Assembly: GCA_963580455.1 (NCBI GenBank)
Contig: OY756962.1
Location: 20,664,001 to 20,728,000 of the forward strand
Source: Euonymus europaeus
Taxonomy: Eukaryota > Streptophyta > Magnoliopsida > Celastrales > Celastraceae
Direction: 5' to 3'
Length of the DNA: 64,000 nt
The notes below the pieces were generated by a model. It was not told the origin of the DNA. It saw only the letters and a list, made by a program, of their open reading frames with translations, and did no database searches. The position numbers and the translations under genes were made by a program. Shown here piece after piece: positions 46,421 through 59,200 of this stretch (positions are counted from its first letter, which is position 1; each line of letters starts with the position of its first letter).

Positions 46421-47585
46421 GGAAAAAGAATCATTTAGGCCCCTGTACTTCGAAAAAAAGGGTAACTAAGCCCCTTAAGTTCAAAATGGGACAAACTAGC
46501 CCCCGTACTTTTCAATGTGGAGGAAAAAAGTCATTTCGTCTCTTTTTCGTTAAAATGTGTCCTACATGGCTGTTTACAAGCTTGTGTGGAATTTATTAAT
46601 AAATAAATATAATAAGGGAGTGTATATGTGAACCCTAGATCAAACATAACCCTAAATCAAATCAGCGAGAGAGAGGAAGAAATACCAGAGGAGATCAGCA
46701 CAGAGAACGAAGAAGCAAAGAAGTCAAGCGCAAAGAGAGAAGAAGCAAATCCAAGTAAGTTGTTCTTCTTTCTACCTTGTTCTACTTTTTCCTCAATCAA
46801 TTACAGTGGTGTATAGCCCTGTTTCACAAAAAAGAATATCCATTGAGGAACCAAATTTCGGAACCCTAGCTGCTTTTCAAGTATACAATCTTCTCTTGAA
46901 TACTGTAACTTATGTTTTCTACTGAATATACTCTGGTTGTTTCCTAACTTCAGTTGTAAGTTTTTCTTGGTCAATGAAGAAAGTGGCAAAGACGAAGTGG
47001 GAGGACTCCATAAGTGAGCCCTTTCCACAAAGATTCCAGGCCAAAAAGCAAGTCATACAAGAGGACTTTATCTGGAATTGGAATGTATATTAATCCTGAT
47101 ACCGATCGATCAATCCTCAATGTAAGTGAAAATAGATTTGAATCTTATAATATTTACATTGTTGTGTTTTGTGTTGCCTCAAATTACTGTCAATTTTATT
47201 GCAGCCTGGAACATCCATGGCTAGGGTGATTGATCATGGAAGTCAGACGAACAAGAAGAAAGTTGTGGATCCAAGTAGATGGAGTTCAAGCAGTGTGTTA
47301 ACTGGATTTTATTTCATTTCCTTTGTATGTTATTGTTTGATCTGAACAATATAGTTATTTATTTGCTTGATTTGTCTTTTTCCCGATGATGTTTCATGTT
47401 GAAGTACCATGTTAAAATAATTGAAATGCCACACAAGCTTGTTAACAGCCATGTAGGACACGTTTTAACGGAAAAGAGACGGAATGACTTCTTTCCTCCA
47501 CATTGAAAAGTACGGGGCCGGTTTGAACTTAAAGAGCTTAATGCCCTCTTTTTCAAAGTAAAGGAGCCAAAATGATTCTTTTCCC
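46421..47585. mobile_element. MULE with ~165 bp terminal inverted repeats
   Basis: The left end GGAAAAAGAATCATTTAGGC and inverted right end GGGAAAAGAATCATTTTGGC begin inverted repeats of about 165 bp, including TACTTTTCAATGTGGAGGAA and TCCTACATGGCTGTT. The 9-mer TTAAAAAAA occurs on both sides (46412-46420 and 47586-47594). It is A-rich, so weaker evidence than a complex duplication. The interior holds short exon-like pieces on the plus strand. Confidence 0.8.
47041..47310 (+). pseudogene. exon relics inside the 46421-47585 MULE
   Basis: A frame reading KSYKRTLSGIGMYINPDTD with RSILN ends at a good GTAAGT donor (47122). After an 83 bp intron (acceptor TTGCAG, exon from 47205) it continues PGTSMARVIDHGSQTNKKK, then VVDPSRWSSSSVL. 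The pattern of glycine-rich turn followed by NPGT resembles the C-terminal tail of some MuDR-type transposases, which would make this a deletion derivative. Capture from an ordinary gene is the alternative. No start or catalytic part is present. Confidence 0.4.
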
Positions 47586-47880
47586 TTAAAAAAAAGAAAA
47601 AAATCTGAGGGGTTATGCACATTACATAAGGACAGCTGAGTACATATCAAAATACAAATTCCATTTGCTCCATGCAATTAGGTATTCAATAGACAAACAA
47701 ACCCTAATCACTTGGGGCTGTCACCAAATCATAACTTTTCTTCGAAAAAACGTGCAAAGAGCTTTGACCTTCTCAACAAAAAGCAGCAATTTTTAATAGT
47801 TATTACTCAATATGAAGGATTTATTATAAAACATTGCTTAAATGTCTTCTTTTTTATTATTTGAAACAACCTAAGAATGC

Positions 47881-50800
47881 TTAAATCCAAATGTCAGAAG
47901 TGCAGTCACCTCCGGGATATCTCATCTCATGAGCTAAGGATGGGCCATCAGGTTCAGCTCCAAAGTCCACAAAGAAGTTGGGGTTTATCTTAAGACCACC
48001 CTTTTCAGTATTGACATCAATCTGCAACATGTGTGATCCCTTTTCCACGACTTCAGGATAAAACTGGCGATCCCATGCACTGAAGAGGGAGTTGGTGACG
48101 TACAGTCGCTTCCCATCTAAACTCAGTTGGATCATCTGAGGTCCCCCTTTCAAATGACTTCCCTGAGCATAGAATACGACATGATAAGTTACAGACTTAC
48201 AGTCACTGTTCAGCAAAACAACATATATCTTTTAGGAAGATACGTAAATCAGTAGATGCCGTAAAGTTTATGTTTTCTTAATGAAGCCAAATCAACTATA
48301 ATGCGTGTTCGAGAAAGAAAAAAACAAAAAGAAAAAAAAATTGAGTTCCAAATGAGTGACAAAACTATGTGCAGAAAAAATAATGAAAGTCTCTCCCTCT
48401 ACATCACAAATTTTGTAGCTCAATACTTATAAATTGGACCCAACAGACAACAATTTGTTATAGAAGAAGCTTTTCAACTTTCAAGCCAAATTAGGATCAT
48501 CAAACAACTAATTCTAGAACTTGTCCAAAAGGAACTGGTGTAGGACAATAACGGCCGTTGGGCTGCTGCAATGCCTCTACGACATGGGTTTCCAGAGTGC
48601 AAATTGTTCAGAGACTTTATCAATGACAAGTATTGACTAGTAGGAGAAACACAAAAACACCAGGAGAACTGTGAAATTTCTTAAAAAAGGCTTAAAATGA
48701 ACCTTTTTTAGTTAACTTGAACCTTTTCAAGGTTTTTTAATAACTAGCTACAATGGCATAGATAAAAAAAATCGCAATACGGGAAATTTCTATTCCTACT
48801 GGGGAAGTCATTGTACCTGAACCACTGGAACTTCAGGCTGCCAGGTTGTACCATCTTCTTGCTCAGCCACTATAGGACTTCCCTTCTGAATAAGTCCACC
48901 AACCCAAACTTGGCCAGTCAATACGGGCCTTGCAGGGTCTTCAATGTTATACTGTCTAACATCTCCATGAAGCCAGTTTACGAAATATAAAAAACGATCA
49001 TCAAGAGAGATCAAAAAGTCAGTTATAAGCCCTGGCATTTCCGGAAGTATCCAGTTTTGAACCTTCAATGGCTTAACTGATATTGCCACCTGCAGAAGAA
49101 TATTAGAAGATCATAATCCATGGTGTGCTGCAGTGTCTTACAAGATGACGACCCATTTAAATTGATGTAAAAAGCTAGTAGATGCAGAAATATATAGTTA
49201 TTTCCAATCTATACCTCATGGCTCCATGATCCATCTTCATTTTTGAAAAAACGAACCATGTTACTCGATAAAGCACACCCAACAAACCCTGTGTCTTTAG
49301 AAGGATTATGCAGGAACCTTATCTGCAAACAGGATGACAATATCTTAAGATGAAGGAGTCACAGAATGTCCATAAAACAACGACGACCTCTAATAAAAGT
49401 CTGGGGAGGGAAGGTGTTGAATATTATAAATGAAGAACCAACATTCATGTCTCAATCGGGAGTAACAAGACAGTAGATTACTTTGAACTTACCTCCAGGG
49501 GTATTAGCCCTTCAGAGCCAAGATCCAGTGTTTGTTTCAGTTCACCATCAGGCCAGCTATAGACAAACAGATGCCTCCCATACAAACCATCTGACACATG
49601 TTGAAGGTTGAAACCACTCTTGAAAGCTGCAGGGGCACCCCATGATGTGCTTATCATGGTCTTGTGTTGAGGTTGATACCAGAAATCATAGCCAAACAAA
49701 GGACTGTGCCCCGGTTTCTCCCACCTGATGAAAATGACGGAGCTTAAATGCTACATAACAGAATAGCAATAGATAAGCATATCCTGCGCAACTACATCTA
49801 ATCAATTTTCTTACACCACATCATCAAACTATAATGCCATCCCTTGAATTGTCGAAATAGATTCCATAAACTATGCATGAGTAACCACTAAAAGTTTATA
49901 TTCTAGCACAAGTTTAAACCAAATAACCAAAGTAGTACTAAAAATAGGAAATACAAACTCAACGTACACATTGATGGTTATAAAATATGACAAATAGCCA
50001 AACAAAATAACGTAGATTAATGTGAAAGAAAGACTTAAATATAGATCTTGCAAAGTTGAAACTACCTTCCTTTAACATTGAATTCTGAGTCAAGGAGAAG
50101 AAACCCATTTCCTTCAGCATTTCCATCTTTATCTCCTAAGCATGACACCATTATCTCTCCAGATGCAAGACAATGGGCTGTGTGTGGATATGCCAATCCT
50201 GTCTTCTGTACGATAACTTCAGGCTCCACAACTTTATGCACAGAGGGAGCTCTTGGATCCTTGTGAGTGTCAACAGCATAAATGCGTCCAGATCTACAAG
50301 CAACAGTTGAGTAACAAAAAGTCAAGTGAAGTTGACACCTTTCTTTCTAGTAGGCGACTATCGAAAAAGAAAAACTATGAGGGGAACTGGATATCTACGT
50401 ACCGACTATAACACCCAGTTTTATTTGAGATAGCAGCTGGGGAGAAATGACCATCCCATAGAACGAATTCAATAAACAGAAACAAACTAATTAAACTAAA
50501 AATTAAAGGTGAACCCGTTGTACTAGTTGCAAATTTGTTTGATTGCATTCTACAGGTCTCAATTTTGGAAACAACCTCTCTGCTTGGCACACGGAAGGCC
50601 AGATACATGCAGCATTCCCCAACCCCACCTCAAACGCAGGAATTAAGTGCAGGAGAGTTCTTTAGCTATGAATGAAACACTTTTGAAAACCATTAAATCT
50701 GATGATATATTGTTGAAATAACATTCTTTCATGAAGCTCGATCCTAACCCGTTTAACGTAAGGCATACAGATTTGCTTGCTTCAACACTAATTATTTGGT

Positions 50801-51941
50801 TAGATATTCCAAAACTGCATAAAATTAAGAGAATAATATTACCGCTAGAAGACATGTGAAAGTAAAGCGGCTCACTTACAATTTTCAGGCAGTCAAAAAC
50901 ACACTTCACAGTTCAAACTTCTGAAATGCACATTGCAAAAGCACAAGCAGGCTCTTAGTTGAGTATTGTTAGCAGTTTTATAATTTTTATGCTAAGAATC
51001 AGCTTCAAGATAATGAATCTTTTCTTAGCTATCCCTCAATATCACTTTCCTACAAGATATAATCGCAAAAAAATGCATAACCTTATTGAGGAACACAACA
51101 AAAGAAAATCCTGGAATATGAAAATACAAAATAGTTATCCATACATCAGAGAAGGTAGGACGAGAAAACGTCTGTTAGCTGATGGATATCCATAGCAAGA
51201 GCTGCAAGAATTCCATCCAGAATGATGCAGTTCATCTCCTACATTTGGCATAGGTAGCCTGTGAATAACTTTAGAATAAGTGGGTGAGTTTGGATCTACA
51301 TCCACTGTGCCTAGGTAATCAGGCTTCTCTATTCCTGTTCCTGCACACAATATCAATCATATTCAAATATTCAAACACTTTGTCAGCAATCTAGATGCTA
51401 AAAAAAAATAGTCCCCCAAAAATCAGCATTGAGCCTAGGATTCACAGTAACTCATCTTCTGAAATCTTATTTAAAGTTCAAAATTTGCAGATATTGGCAA
51501 GAAAAGCAGAAAATAAATGGGAATACCCAAATTCCCAATCTTTTTTTGGTGTGACATTTACAGAGGGATATGCTGCAAATAGTATTTTTCATTGACATGT
51601 ATAAAGTAATGAACAATTAAGGATCATTTTCACATCCCAGAAAATCTAAATTAAGTAGTCCCCAACAAATAGTTATTAAATAACTACAAGTATTCAAAAC
51701 TAAACCCATTACAATAAGACATAAGGATTCAAAAACCTAATCTATTAAGGGCACAACAAAAAGCATTAATCTTTAATTGATAAGAACAGTTACCTGAATA
51801 GACACAAGTGACATAGATAAGGGACTCTCTGGGGCCAGTCATGGCCTCAAGTGGGGTGGCATAACCTGGTCCCTTGTTGGAGCATCCATGGCTGTTGCTT
51901 TGCACAGACCCATGTTCTAAAACCACCATGTCCGTAGCCAT
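47881..51941 (-). CDS. SBP1: selenium-binding protein (SBP56 / methanethiol oxidase family), 7 exons
   Basis: Exons on the minus strand: 51941-51794, 51340-51145, 50293-50066, 49724-49493, 49322-49215, 49089-48817, 48162-47881. All splice sites are GT-AG, phases agree, and the CDS gives 488 residues, close to the ~490 usual in plants. Motifs: [11 protein letters not shown] near the N terminus, [11 protein letters not shown] (Cys95 and Cys98), [74 protein letters not shown] and [16 protein letters not shown] at the end. The family is cytosolic, seven-bladed-propeller-like, binds selenium or metals, and in several organisms oxidises methanethiol. The N-terminal Cys pair often seen near residue 20 is a single Cys here (GCSNKG). 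I chose the ATG giving MATDMVV; an in-frame ATG lies 27 bases upstream. The paralogue number in the symbol is a guess. Confidence 0.95.
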
Positions 51942-52099
51942 CTCGAGCTCACACTTCAGAGTAATCAAACAATCACAAATTTGAGGAAGACAACACCTTT
52001 GTTTGTTGATATTTATGCAATCAAAATTGGGATTCTGAGGTTCTCTTTTGCGTTTTTAAAAAAATGTAGAAAAATGGATAAGTACTGATGAAGTCCACT

Positions 52100-52290
52100 C
52101 CAAAGGATGATATATAAAAATGGATAAGTACCGAAAAAGTCTTTGCACTTCGAAAAAATGGTTGATCCACTCTGTAATTTATTTTGAGAAAAATAATCAT
52201 TTTCTGTGATGACGTTGTTCACATGGAACTTTGTTTCCTTCGATCATTTTTCAAAGTAAGACACGTGGCCTTTTTATAAGACACCGCATG
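52100..52290. repeat. solo MULE terminal repeat remnant
   Basis: CTTTGCACTTCGAAAAAATGG and later ACACGTGGCCTTTTTATAAG recall the TIR of the MULE at 46421 (CTGTACTTCGAAAAAAAGGG, ACATGGCTGTTTACAAG). Only one end is present. It lies between the selenium-binding protein start and the large MULE. A 48 bp near-duplication (AAAAATGGATAAGTAC at about 52070 and 52118) adjoins it. Confidence 0.4.
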
Positions 52291-53312
52291 ACTTTATTCT
52301 AGAACCAGAGAATTTCTTCTTACTGATAGGAACCGATGTTAAATCGAATTGCCGAACTATCGGCTCACCCGCGGCTTGCACGGATCAGCCACATGAATGT
52401 GGCGGTAGTGTGGCGGAAGGACAGGTCAGAAGGATTCATTCGTAGATTTACCCGAAAATGCTAATCTTCCATAGGTTAAATATACATAATAGTCCATATC
52501 CTAGGTGGCATGACAACTCAGCATGACACATAGGATAACTTGGGTTAGATAAATTTAACTTCAGTTGTTCTCCCGCCTTTCTCTCCTGTGTCATTTCAGC
52601 ATTCCCACTTCTCAAGAATGTGTCACTGTTGCTGCCTTATGTTTCACGTTAGCTTCTATTGCACACTAAGTTGATATGTCACGTGAGCTTCTATCTCGTT
52701 CTCTTTCATTCTCTCTCTCTCTCGTTTTCCAGTTGAAAATTTTATCAAGTTGCTTGACGTTTTTTGGAAGCTTGGCCGAAATCATCATCAGTTAAGTATC
52801 AAGATACTGGCAGACATCTTCTTCAACAAGCTCTGGGTTTCATTTTGTGCATCATCTTCAACAAGTTCTGATTCTATTTAAGGTATGGAAATTACTCGAA
52901 AAGTGTGATTTTTTTATCAAGTTTTTGTAACAATGGTGATATGGACAAACTAAGAATATGATCGTTTTTTATGTTAATGGATTCTGTCATGATATATTGA
53001 TGATTTTGAGGAATGTGTGTAAATCCGTGGATGTCATATGTTTTGGTGTTTATTACAGTTGAAAGTAATTTACTGAGGCACACATATATAAGACTCTGTA
53101 TTTGTTTCTGGGCAATGTAATTACGATTCTGACAACATAATAAGGTGACTTTAAAATGTATTTATGGGTTACTGTAGTGTAATCATATTAATTATTTTGT
53201 CGTGTTTTGTAATTGAGCTAGGTATTATTGTCTTGTTTTTCTAGTTGTAAACTATTATGAGAATGTTGTAGGACATTCGTTCTAATTCATCTGTTCTTAA
53301 TGCAAATCATTT

Positions 53313-55648
53313 GTGGCACATTTGGGAAATATGGGTGATTTTGTGGAGGGTGCAGATGTCGCTGTTTCAATTGTTGGGATGTTATTTGATTCCGTGGATG
53401 ATATGTTCAATTTCTACAAGGCATATGGAGTGGCGAATGGGTTCTCGGTGAAGAAGAGATCAATCAGTAAGGACTGTAATGGGATACATAAGTATATGAT
53501 TTTCACTTGTGGTAGGTCAGACAAATATGTAAGTCAATCGAAAAATCCCATAAATCATAGGGCACATTCGAAGAACGATTGTAAGGCAAGGATGACAGGG
53601 CGACTTAATGCTAATGGTAAGTGGGAGATCACAATGTTTGGTGACGAGCATAACCATCATTTAAGTCCTAGACAGAGTAGGTTCTTTAGTTGCAATCGGG
53701 AAATTAAAGCACATGTGAAGAGGCAACTCGAGATCAATGACGTAGCTGGAATTAGACCGAGCAAGAGTCATAATTCTTTGGTAATTTCTGTCGGGGGGCA
53801 TGAGAAGTTGCCTTTTTTAGAGAAAGACACGCGAAACTTATTGCATAAAGTCCGATGTATGCGTCTTGGTCAAGGAGATGCAAATGCAATGCAGAATTAT
53901 TTCTTAAGGATGTAGTCGAGCAATGATGGATTCTTTTCATTGATCGACTGGGATGATGATGGGCGTTTGAAAAATGTTTTCTGGGCTGATCCGCGAAGCT
54001 GGGCGGCATATCAGGAATTTGGTGATGTTGTCACTTTTGACACCACATATTTGACAAACAAGTATGATATGCCATTTGCCCCATTTGTTGGTGTTAATCA
54101 CCACGGACATTCTATTTTGCTTGGTTGTGGGCTAATATCTAGTGAAGACACAGAGACATTTGTGTGGTTGTTCAACACTTGGTTAGCATGTATGGGGGGT
54201 GTTCCACCGAAGGGTATTATTACTGACCAAGATCGTGCCATGAAGAATGCAATAGAAATTGTATTTCCAAATACGAGACATAGACTATGTTTATGGCACA
54301 TAATGAAGAAGGTTCCCGAGAAGTTGGGTTATCATGAATTATATGACGATCTATCAAGGATGTTGGCTAATGCTGTTTTTGATTCACAAAACATAGATGA
54401 GTTTGAAGGTAATTTTATTGATTATGTCAGTTATAGTTGGAGACATTTTTTACAACACTGTTTGGTTCTGAACAATGTCATTGCCATATTTGATAATGTA
54501 ATAACATTATTATTTAATGTAATTATCTGTTATACAATGTAATGGTTTGAATTGTTGGTTTAATGTTACATTTCTTATTTGCATAATTGTGGAGTTTGCT
54601 CATTTACATATATGATCTCTAGAGTAATGCGTGGCTTGTTGGGTTACATTCGCAACGGCACATGTGGGTTCCAATTTTTGTGAAATCACATTTCTAGGCT
54701 GGGATGTCTACGACAGGTCGTAGTGAGAGCATGAATCCATTTTTCGATGGTTATGTGAACTCGAAAACATCCTTAAAGCAATTCGTAGAGCAGTATGACA
54801 ATGCCTTAAGGAGGAAGGTGGAAAAGGAGAGCGAAGCTGACTTTGAATCTTTGAAGTAATTCGTAGAGCAATATGACAATGCCTTAAGGAGGAAGGTGGA
54901 AAAGGAGAGCGAAGCTGACTTTGAATCTTTGAATAAGGAAATTCCTTGTTCTACAATCTATGAGATGGAGAAGCAGATGCGAAGTGTGTACACAGCTAGA
55001 AAATTTATGGAATTTCAAAAAGAATTGATTGGGATGATGTACTGTGGCATCAAAATTGTTGAAAAGTTACCTCTAGTTACAAAGTATACAGTTCAGGAGG
55101 ATGTCTTATATGGTGAGGGCTGGAGGAAAAAGGTGATGCTCACTGTCTGGTATGATAGCAAGGACATCAGTTGTTCTTGTCTGATGTTTGAATTTCGTGG
55201 AATTTTGTGTAGGCATGCTCTAGTTGTCTTCATAGACAATGATAACTTTCTAGTTCCAGATCAGTATATATTAAGCCGTTGGAGGAAAGATGTTAGGAGG
55301 TGTCATTCACGTGTTAAGGTGAATTATGTTGGGTGGACAACAACTGTTGAACAACGAAGGTATGATGAAATGTGTAAATCATTTAATCGTGTCGCCGATA
55401 TGGCAGCGGAGAAGGAGGTTCATTATGCAAATATAATGGCATGGATTGATGCTTGTTTTCAAACCATGACATCACACACAAATACAACTTTGTTTATAGA
55501 CAAAGGAGATCCCAGTGATCCAATAGTAAAAAGGGGGAAGGGTCGCCCACCAAGTGTCATGAAAAAGAGGATTTTTCGAAGAAAGCGCAAGGGTAGTTCC
55601 AGTACATCAAATGCAGCAGTGCATGGAAATGAACATGAGGACCCTTGA
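53313..55648 (+). pseudogene. FAR1-type MULE transposase with three in-frame stops
   Basis: Domains in order: FAR1 zinc-coordinating DNA-binding region (SVDDMFNFYKAYG, NDCKARM, EHNHHL, about 53390-53660); MULE DDE domain (VVTFDTTYLTNKYDMPFAPF, GIITDQDRAMKNAI, HRLCLWHIMKKV, about 53980-54310); and SWIM zinc finger (CSCLMFEFRGILCRHA, about 55165-55220). The C-terminal tail is basic and ends at 55648. Stops: TAG 53913-53915, TAG 54695-54697 (Trp expected in HFWAGMSTTGRSE-type sequence), TAA 54857-54859. A 78 bp tandem duplication occupies 54779-54856 and 54857-54934. The stretch 54430-54625 does not follow the family and may be an intron or small insertion. In FAR1/FHY3-related proteins these domains bind DNA; here the damage and TIR context say transposon relic, not host regulator. 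Confidence 0.9.
54779..54934 (+). repeat. 78 bp tandem duplication in the transposase
   Basis: Two adjacent 78 bp units (AATTCGTAGAGCA...CTTTGAATCTTTGAA) are nearly identical. 78 is a multiple of three, so the frame is kept, but the first codon of the second unit is TAA where the first has CAA. Confidence 0.9.
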
Positions 55649-56214
55649 AGTTGTAGCTGACTAACACAGTATGTTCTGTATGGGAAAATTTTTGCTCATC
55701 ACCCCTTCTATTTTGGTAGCTTTTGTTATTAATGTGTTGTATGTCATGTGTTTAACGTTGTTTTTTGAGACAAAAACAATGTTCACTACTTGAATTACAT
55801 TGATCAAGAATATAGAGATGTATGAATGTCACAGACATGCTAGACATTAGGTTTGATTATATAACCTCCACTGATCAATGTAATTCATGTATTTTGGTAG
55901 CTTTTTGTATCTTTGTTATTTTCATTAGCAGCATAACAAATGTGTAATTATGCTATCCGGGGTTTTATTATGTAATAATATTGTTAGGGCTTCGTTTTAC
56001 GTTGTATTAGTGTTTTATAACATTGTATACATTATTAATCAAATTGTACAAAGTACGTCAAAGGTAATGAACTTCTTTAACTATGTTCATATACTCTGGA
56101 TTTTTTTTAAAAAAGTACCACAATTCATTATAAAACACCAAAACATCTTGCACAAGAAGCCAATTAACATATATTAATTATATATAACCCATTGACTGAC
56201 ATTACAAACCATAG

Positions 56215-59200
56215 TCATAGACAAAATATAGGACTGCTTATACATATTTCCCAAAATAGTGATTGCTTTGCAGTTATAACAAAATGCACAATGAAACTAA
56301 TAAAATCAGTGCTTGATACCCCAAGAATACTTGACATCTGGAGGAAGTTGTGTATCAGGCTGGCCCTATGCTTCGCAATGTCCGTTTTGTTCATTTTCTT
56401 AGGGATGTTATTATTCTTGATCAGACATTCCATTATGTACATGCAAATCACACCAAAATCCACCCTGAAACAAAGTAACATATAAAAACATAATTTGAGT
56501 ATTGTAAACTACATGTAGTTTTAGTGAAACACTTACGAGTCTTGTGCTTGTTGTTGTGTGTCTCGTTTCGTCAAAATCTCGGCAGAACTGTACTGACTTG
56601 GATCCTCAAATAGGGATAGGCCATTGAAGTATTTAACCTGCAATGTAGATGACAGTGTGAATAATCATCAAAACTATAATGTGTGAAGATAACATATGGA
56701 TAATACCAGTTGAATAACATCTTTGAGTTAGGGATCTTCGCTGTCCTTTCTTCTAGGTAGAATGGAATTGTAGTGGCTCCATGATCCGGCTACAGTGTCC
56801 AACACGAGTAGTGTCCAGTGATTGGTAATGTTATGGTTTTCGGCGGAATGCAATGGGAATACAATATATGTGTACTTGTGCAGCTGGTCAATGAGCTTGT
56901 CTTTAATGAATTTCTTTAGCAGGTCAGTCTGATTCATTCTTAGGAATGACATGCATGAACTTGTTATTAGCAGCGACAGTTTAGGGTCTTTTTCGATGGA
57001 TGGGTGTTCACATATATCACTTTGTATCCTCATTAAGTACTCTGAGACTGCGTTAATAAGCTACGAAAGGTATAGATATGTTATTATATTGCATACTCAT
57101 TTAGACAACAGTTAAAAGTTGCGATGTAGGTATGTAGGTGATACTCACATTGCTGGAGACCATATCGCCATTGAACAATGAATTCAAGTCGCTCCATGTA
57201 AGGCAATTACCACCAAGCCAAACAACGACATTGACAAAAAATGGGAAAACAATGTAATAGAGATGTTTATACACATAATAAAGATGGCATACAATGCAAT
57301 ATATGATTTGGCTAGTGTATAACAGTGGCCAATCAATAATTCATGGAATACTTACCTCGGTTTGCCGAGGCTTGCAATCTCAGAAAGTTTTGACTTTGCC
57401 ACATCCGTAAGGTGCTTGAAAGTTGCACATTTAGTATTAATTCGCAGAGTTGTGGTTGGTGTGTCCACCAATGGCAGTTTGTCTACATCGACAACACCGC
57501 TACCCTCACCTTTCACAATCTCCTTCACCTTTTTGTTCTCATTTAATTTCCTCATATCATACTCAAAGTCTGAGTCCTCTTTCGTCAACCGTGTCTTTGC
57601 TTGGATGCATTTAACCATGGATGTTGTGGTTTGTTTCCTTTTCTTTGTTGGTTGTTGAGTGGGTGTGTCTGTCGTGCTTAAATGATGCAATTCCTCTTTT
57701 GGTGTTTCATTCTCAACACCAGGTTCAGCAACAATGCTATCAGTGACTCGATCTATTGGTGGAACTGTGGTGTTATCTGATTCGAACAAAGCAACAATAG
57801 CACATGTCTCGGACTTCAACTTCTCAAGTTCAGCCAATAAATGCTTGTTCTCACTTTCCAATACCTTTATCTCATTTAGTTTCGTTGACATCGCCGATCT
57901 CAGCTCAGTCAATTCAGCCCTCATGTTCTCCTTCTCTTTCGTTTGCACATGATTCTCAACTTGCAATATCTCAAGTTCTTTGCTTGTAGCATTTTTTTCC
58001 TCCTCCAGTTTCTGTATCTTCAGCAATGCTTCTTTCATGTCAGTACTGTGTTCATTGAGACCCTCGTGTGTAGTAGTGCTTGCTGGTGAGTTCAATGGGA
58101 CATTATACAAACAGTCCTCATCAAGTAAAGTTTGATTATCTCTCTCCTCTTGTTGTTCAACTTGTACGTCCGAATTACTCTTGTATGAATCTGTTTCATG
58201 CTGGTCACTTTCTGATGACGAAACACTTTCTGTATCATCGTACACACTGTCCTCACTGTCGTCAGTGTCTGTATCTGATTCTGGACGTTGATCTTCAAGT
58301 GCACTCTCTTCTTGCTTAGTCATCAATAATTCGCCTTCAATTACATTATTCATCTGCATTATGGATGTAATACATGAGAGTAGCATCTTATACAGCATTA
58401 CAAAGGCAATTGTTTATAATATGTAATTTTTTATTATATTGATATAGTGTAAATAACATAGCTTATATGGTGAAAACACATTTTTTAATGTATTTAGTAG
58501 TGAAAAAATGTAATAAGAAATGATATTTCATATACCTTCTTCCCCTTCAATGTATCTATGTATTGTGCCTTGAAATCCTTTGGCCATCCTCTAATATCCC
58601 ATTTTAGGAAACGAGGGAAAATTCTTGAACGTACCATATCGAACAGGTTGGTGTGCTCACAAAACCAATACTGCAAATGAATTCAGGCACTATGATTATA
58701 TTACAATGGAAATTATTGTTTGCAAATGATTATCGTAAATAAATTAGAAGGTTAAAGGTGTCTTACCGACATCACAGTGACACAGCCGGTTGTTTTAGTT
58801 CCATCCGTCACATTCTTTCTTATCGAATCAAGGAGTGTATCTACTATTGCCTTCGACCAATTATATTTCTTGACGTTGTGCAGGTCATAAATGTAATTGA
58901 TGAATGCCCATAGTAGATGATCCGCCCTAGTGGAGAAAAATAGTGTCAAACAACTATATAGCATTAGTAGTCGAGCCACATCTTTCGCATCATTTTCTGT
59001 GTTCCCTTTCAGAGCTTTATCAAGTGCAGATTTGATGTTTGTGGACTTCATCCGTCCGACATCTTTGAATCTTCGTTCGATGAAACCTTTGCACTTTGGT
59101 TTTTTAGACCTGCCAACCTTCAGTCTTTTATTACCGGACACCACCCCAAATATTAGAGTTATATCACTCTCGGTTAATCGCACACGTGCTTTCCCCATGA

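Noticed and set aside
53313..55648. Host FAR1/FHY3-related regulatory gene
   Set aside because: Three stops, a tandem duplication and a position between MULE ends with a 9 bp duplication show a transposon gene, not a host regulator.
57362..58319. Several plus-strand frames opposite the Ulp1-like exon 4
   Set aside because: Antisense shadows of the long coiled-coil exon on the minus strand.
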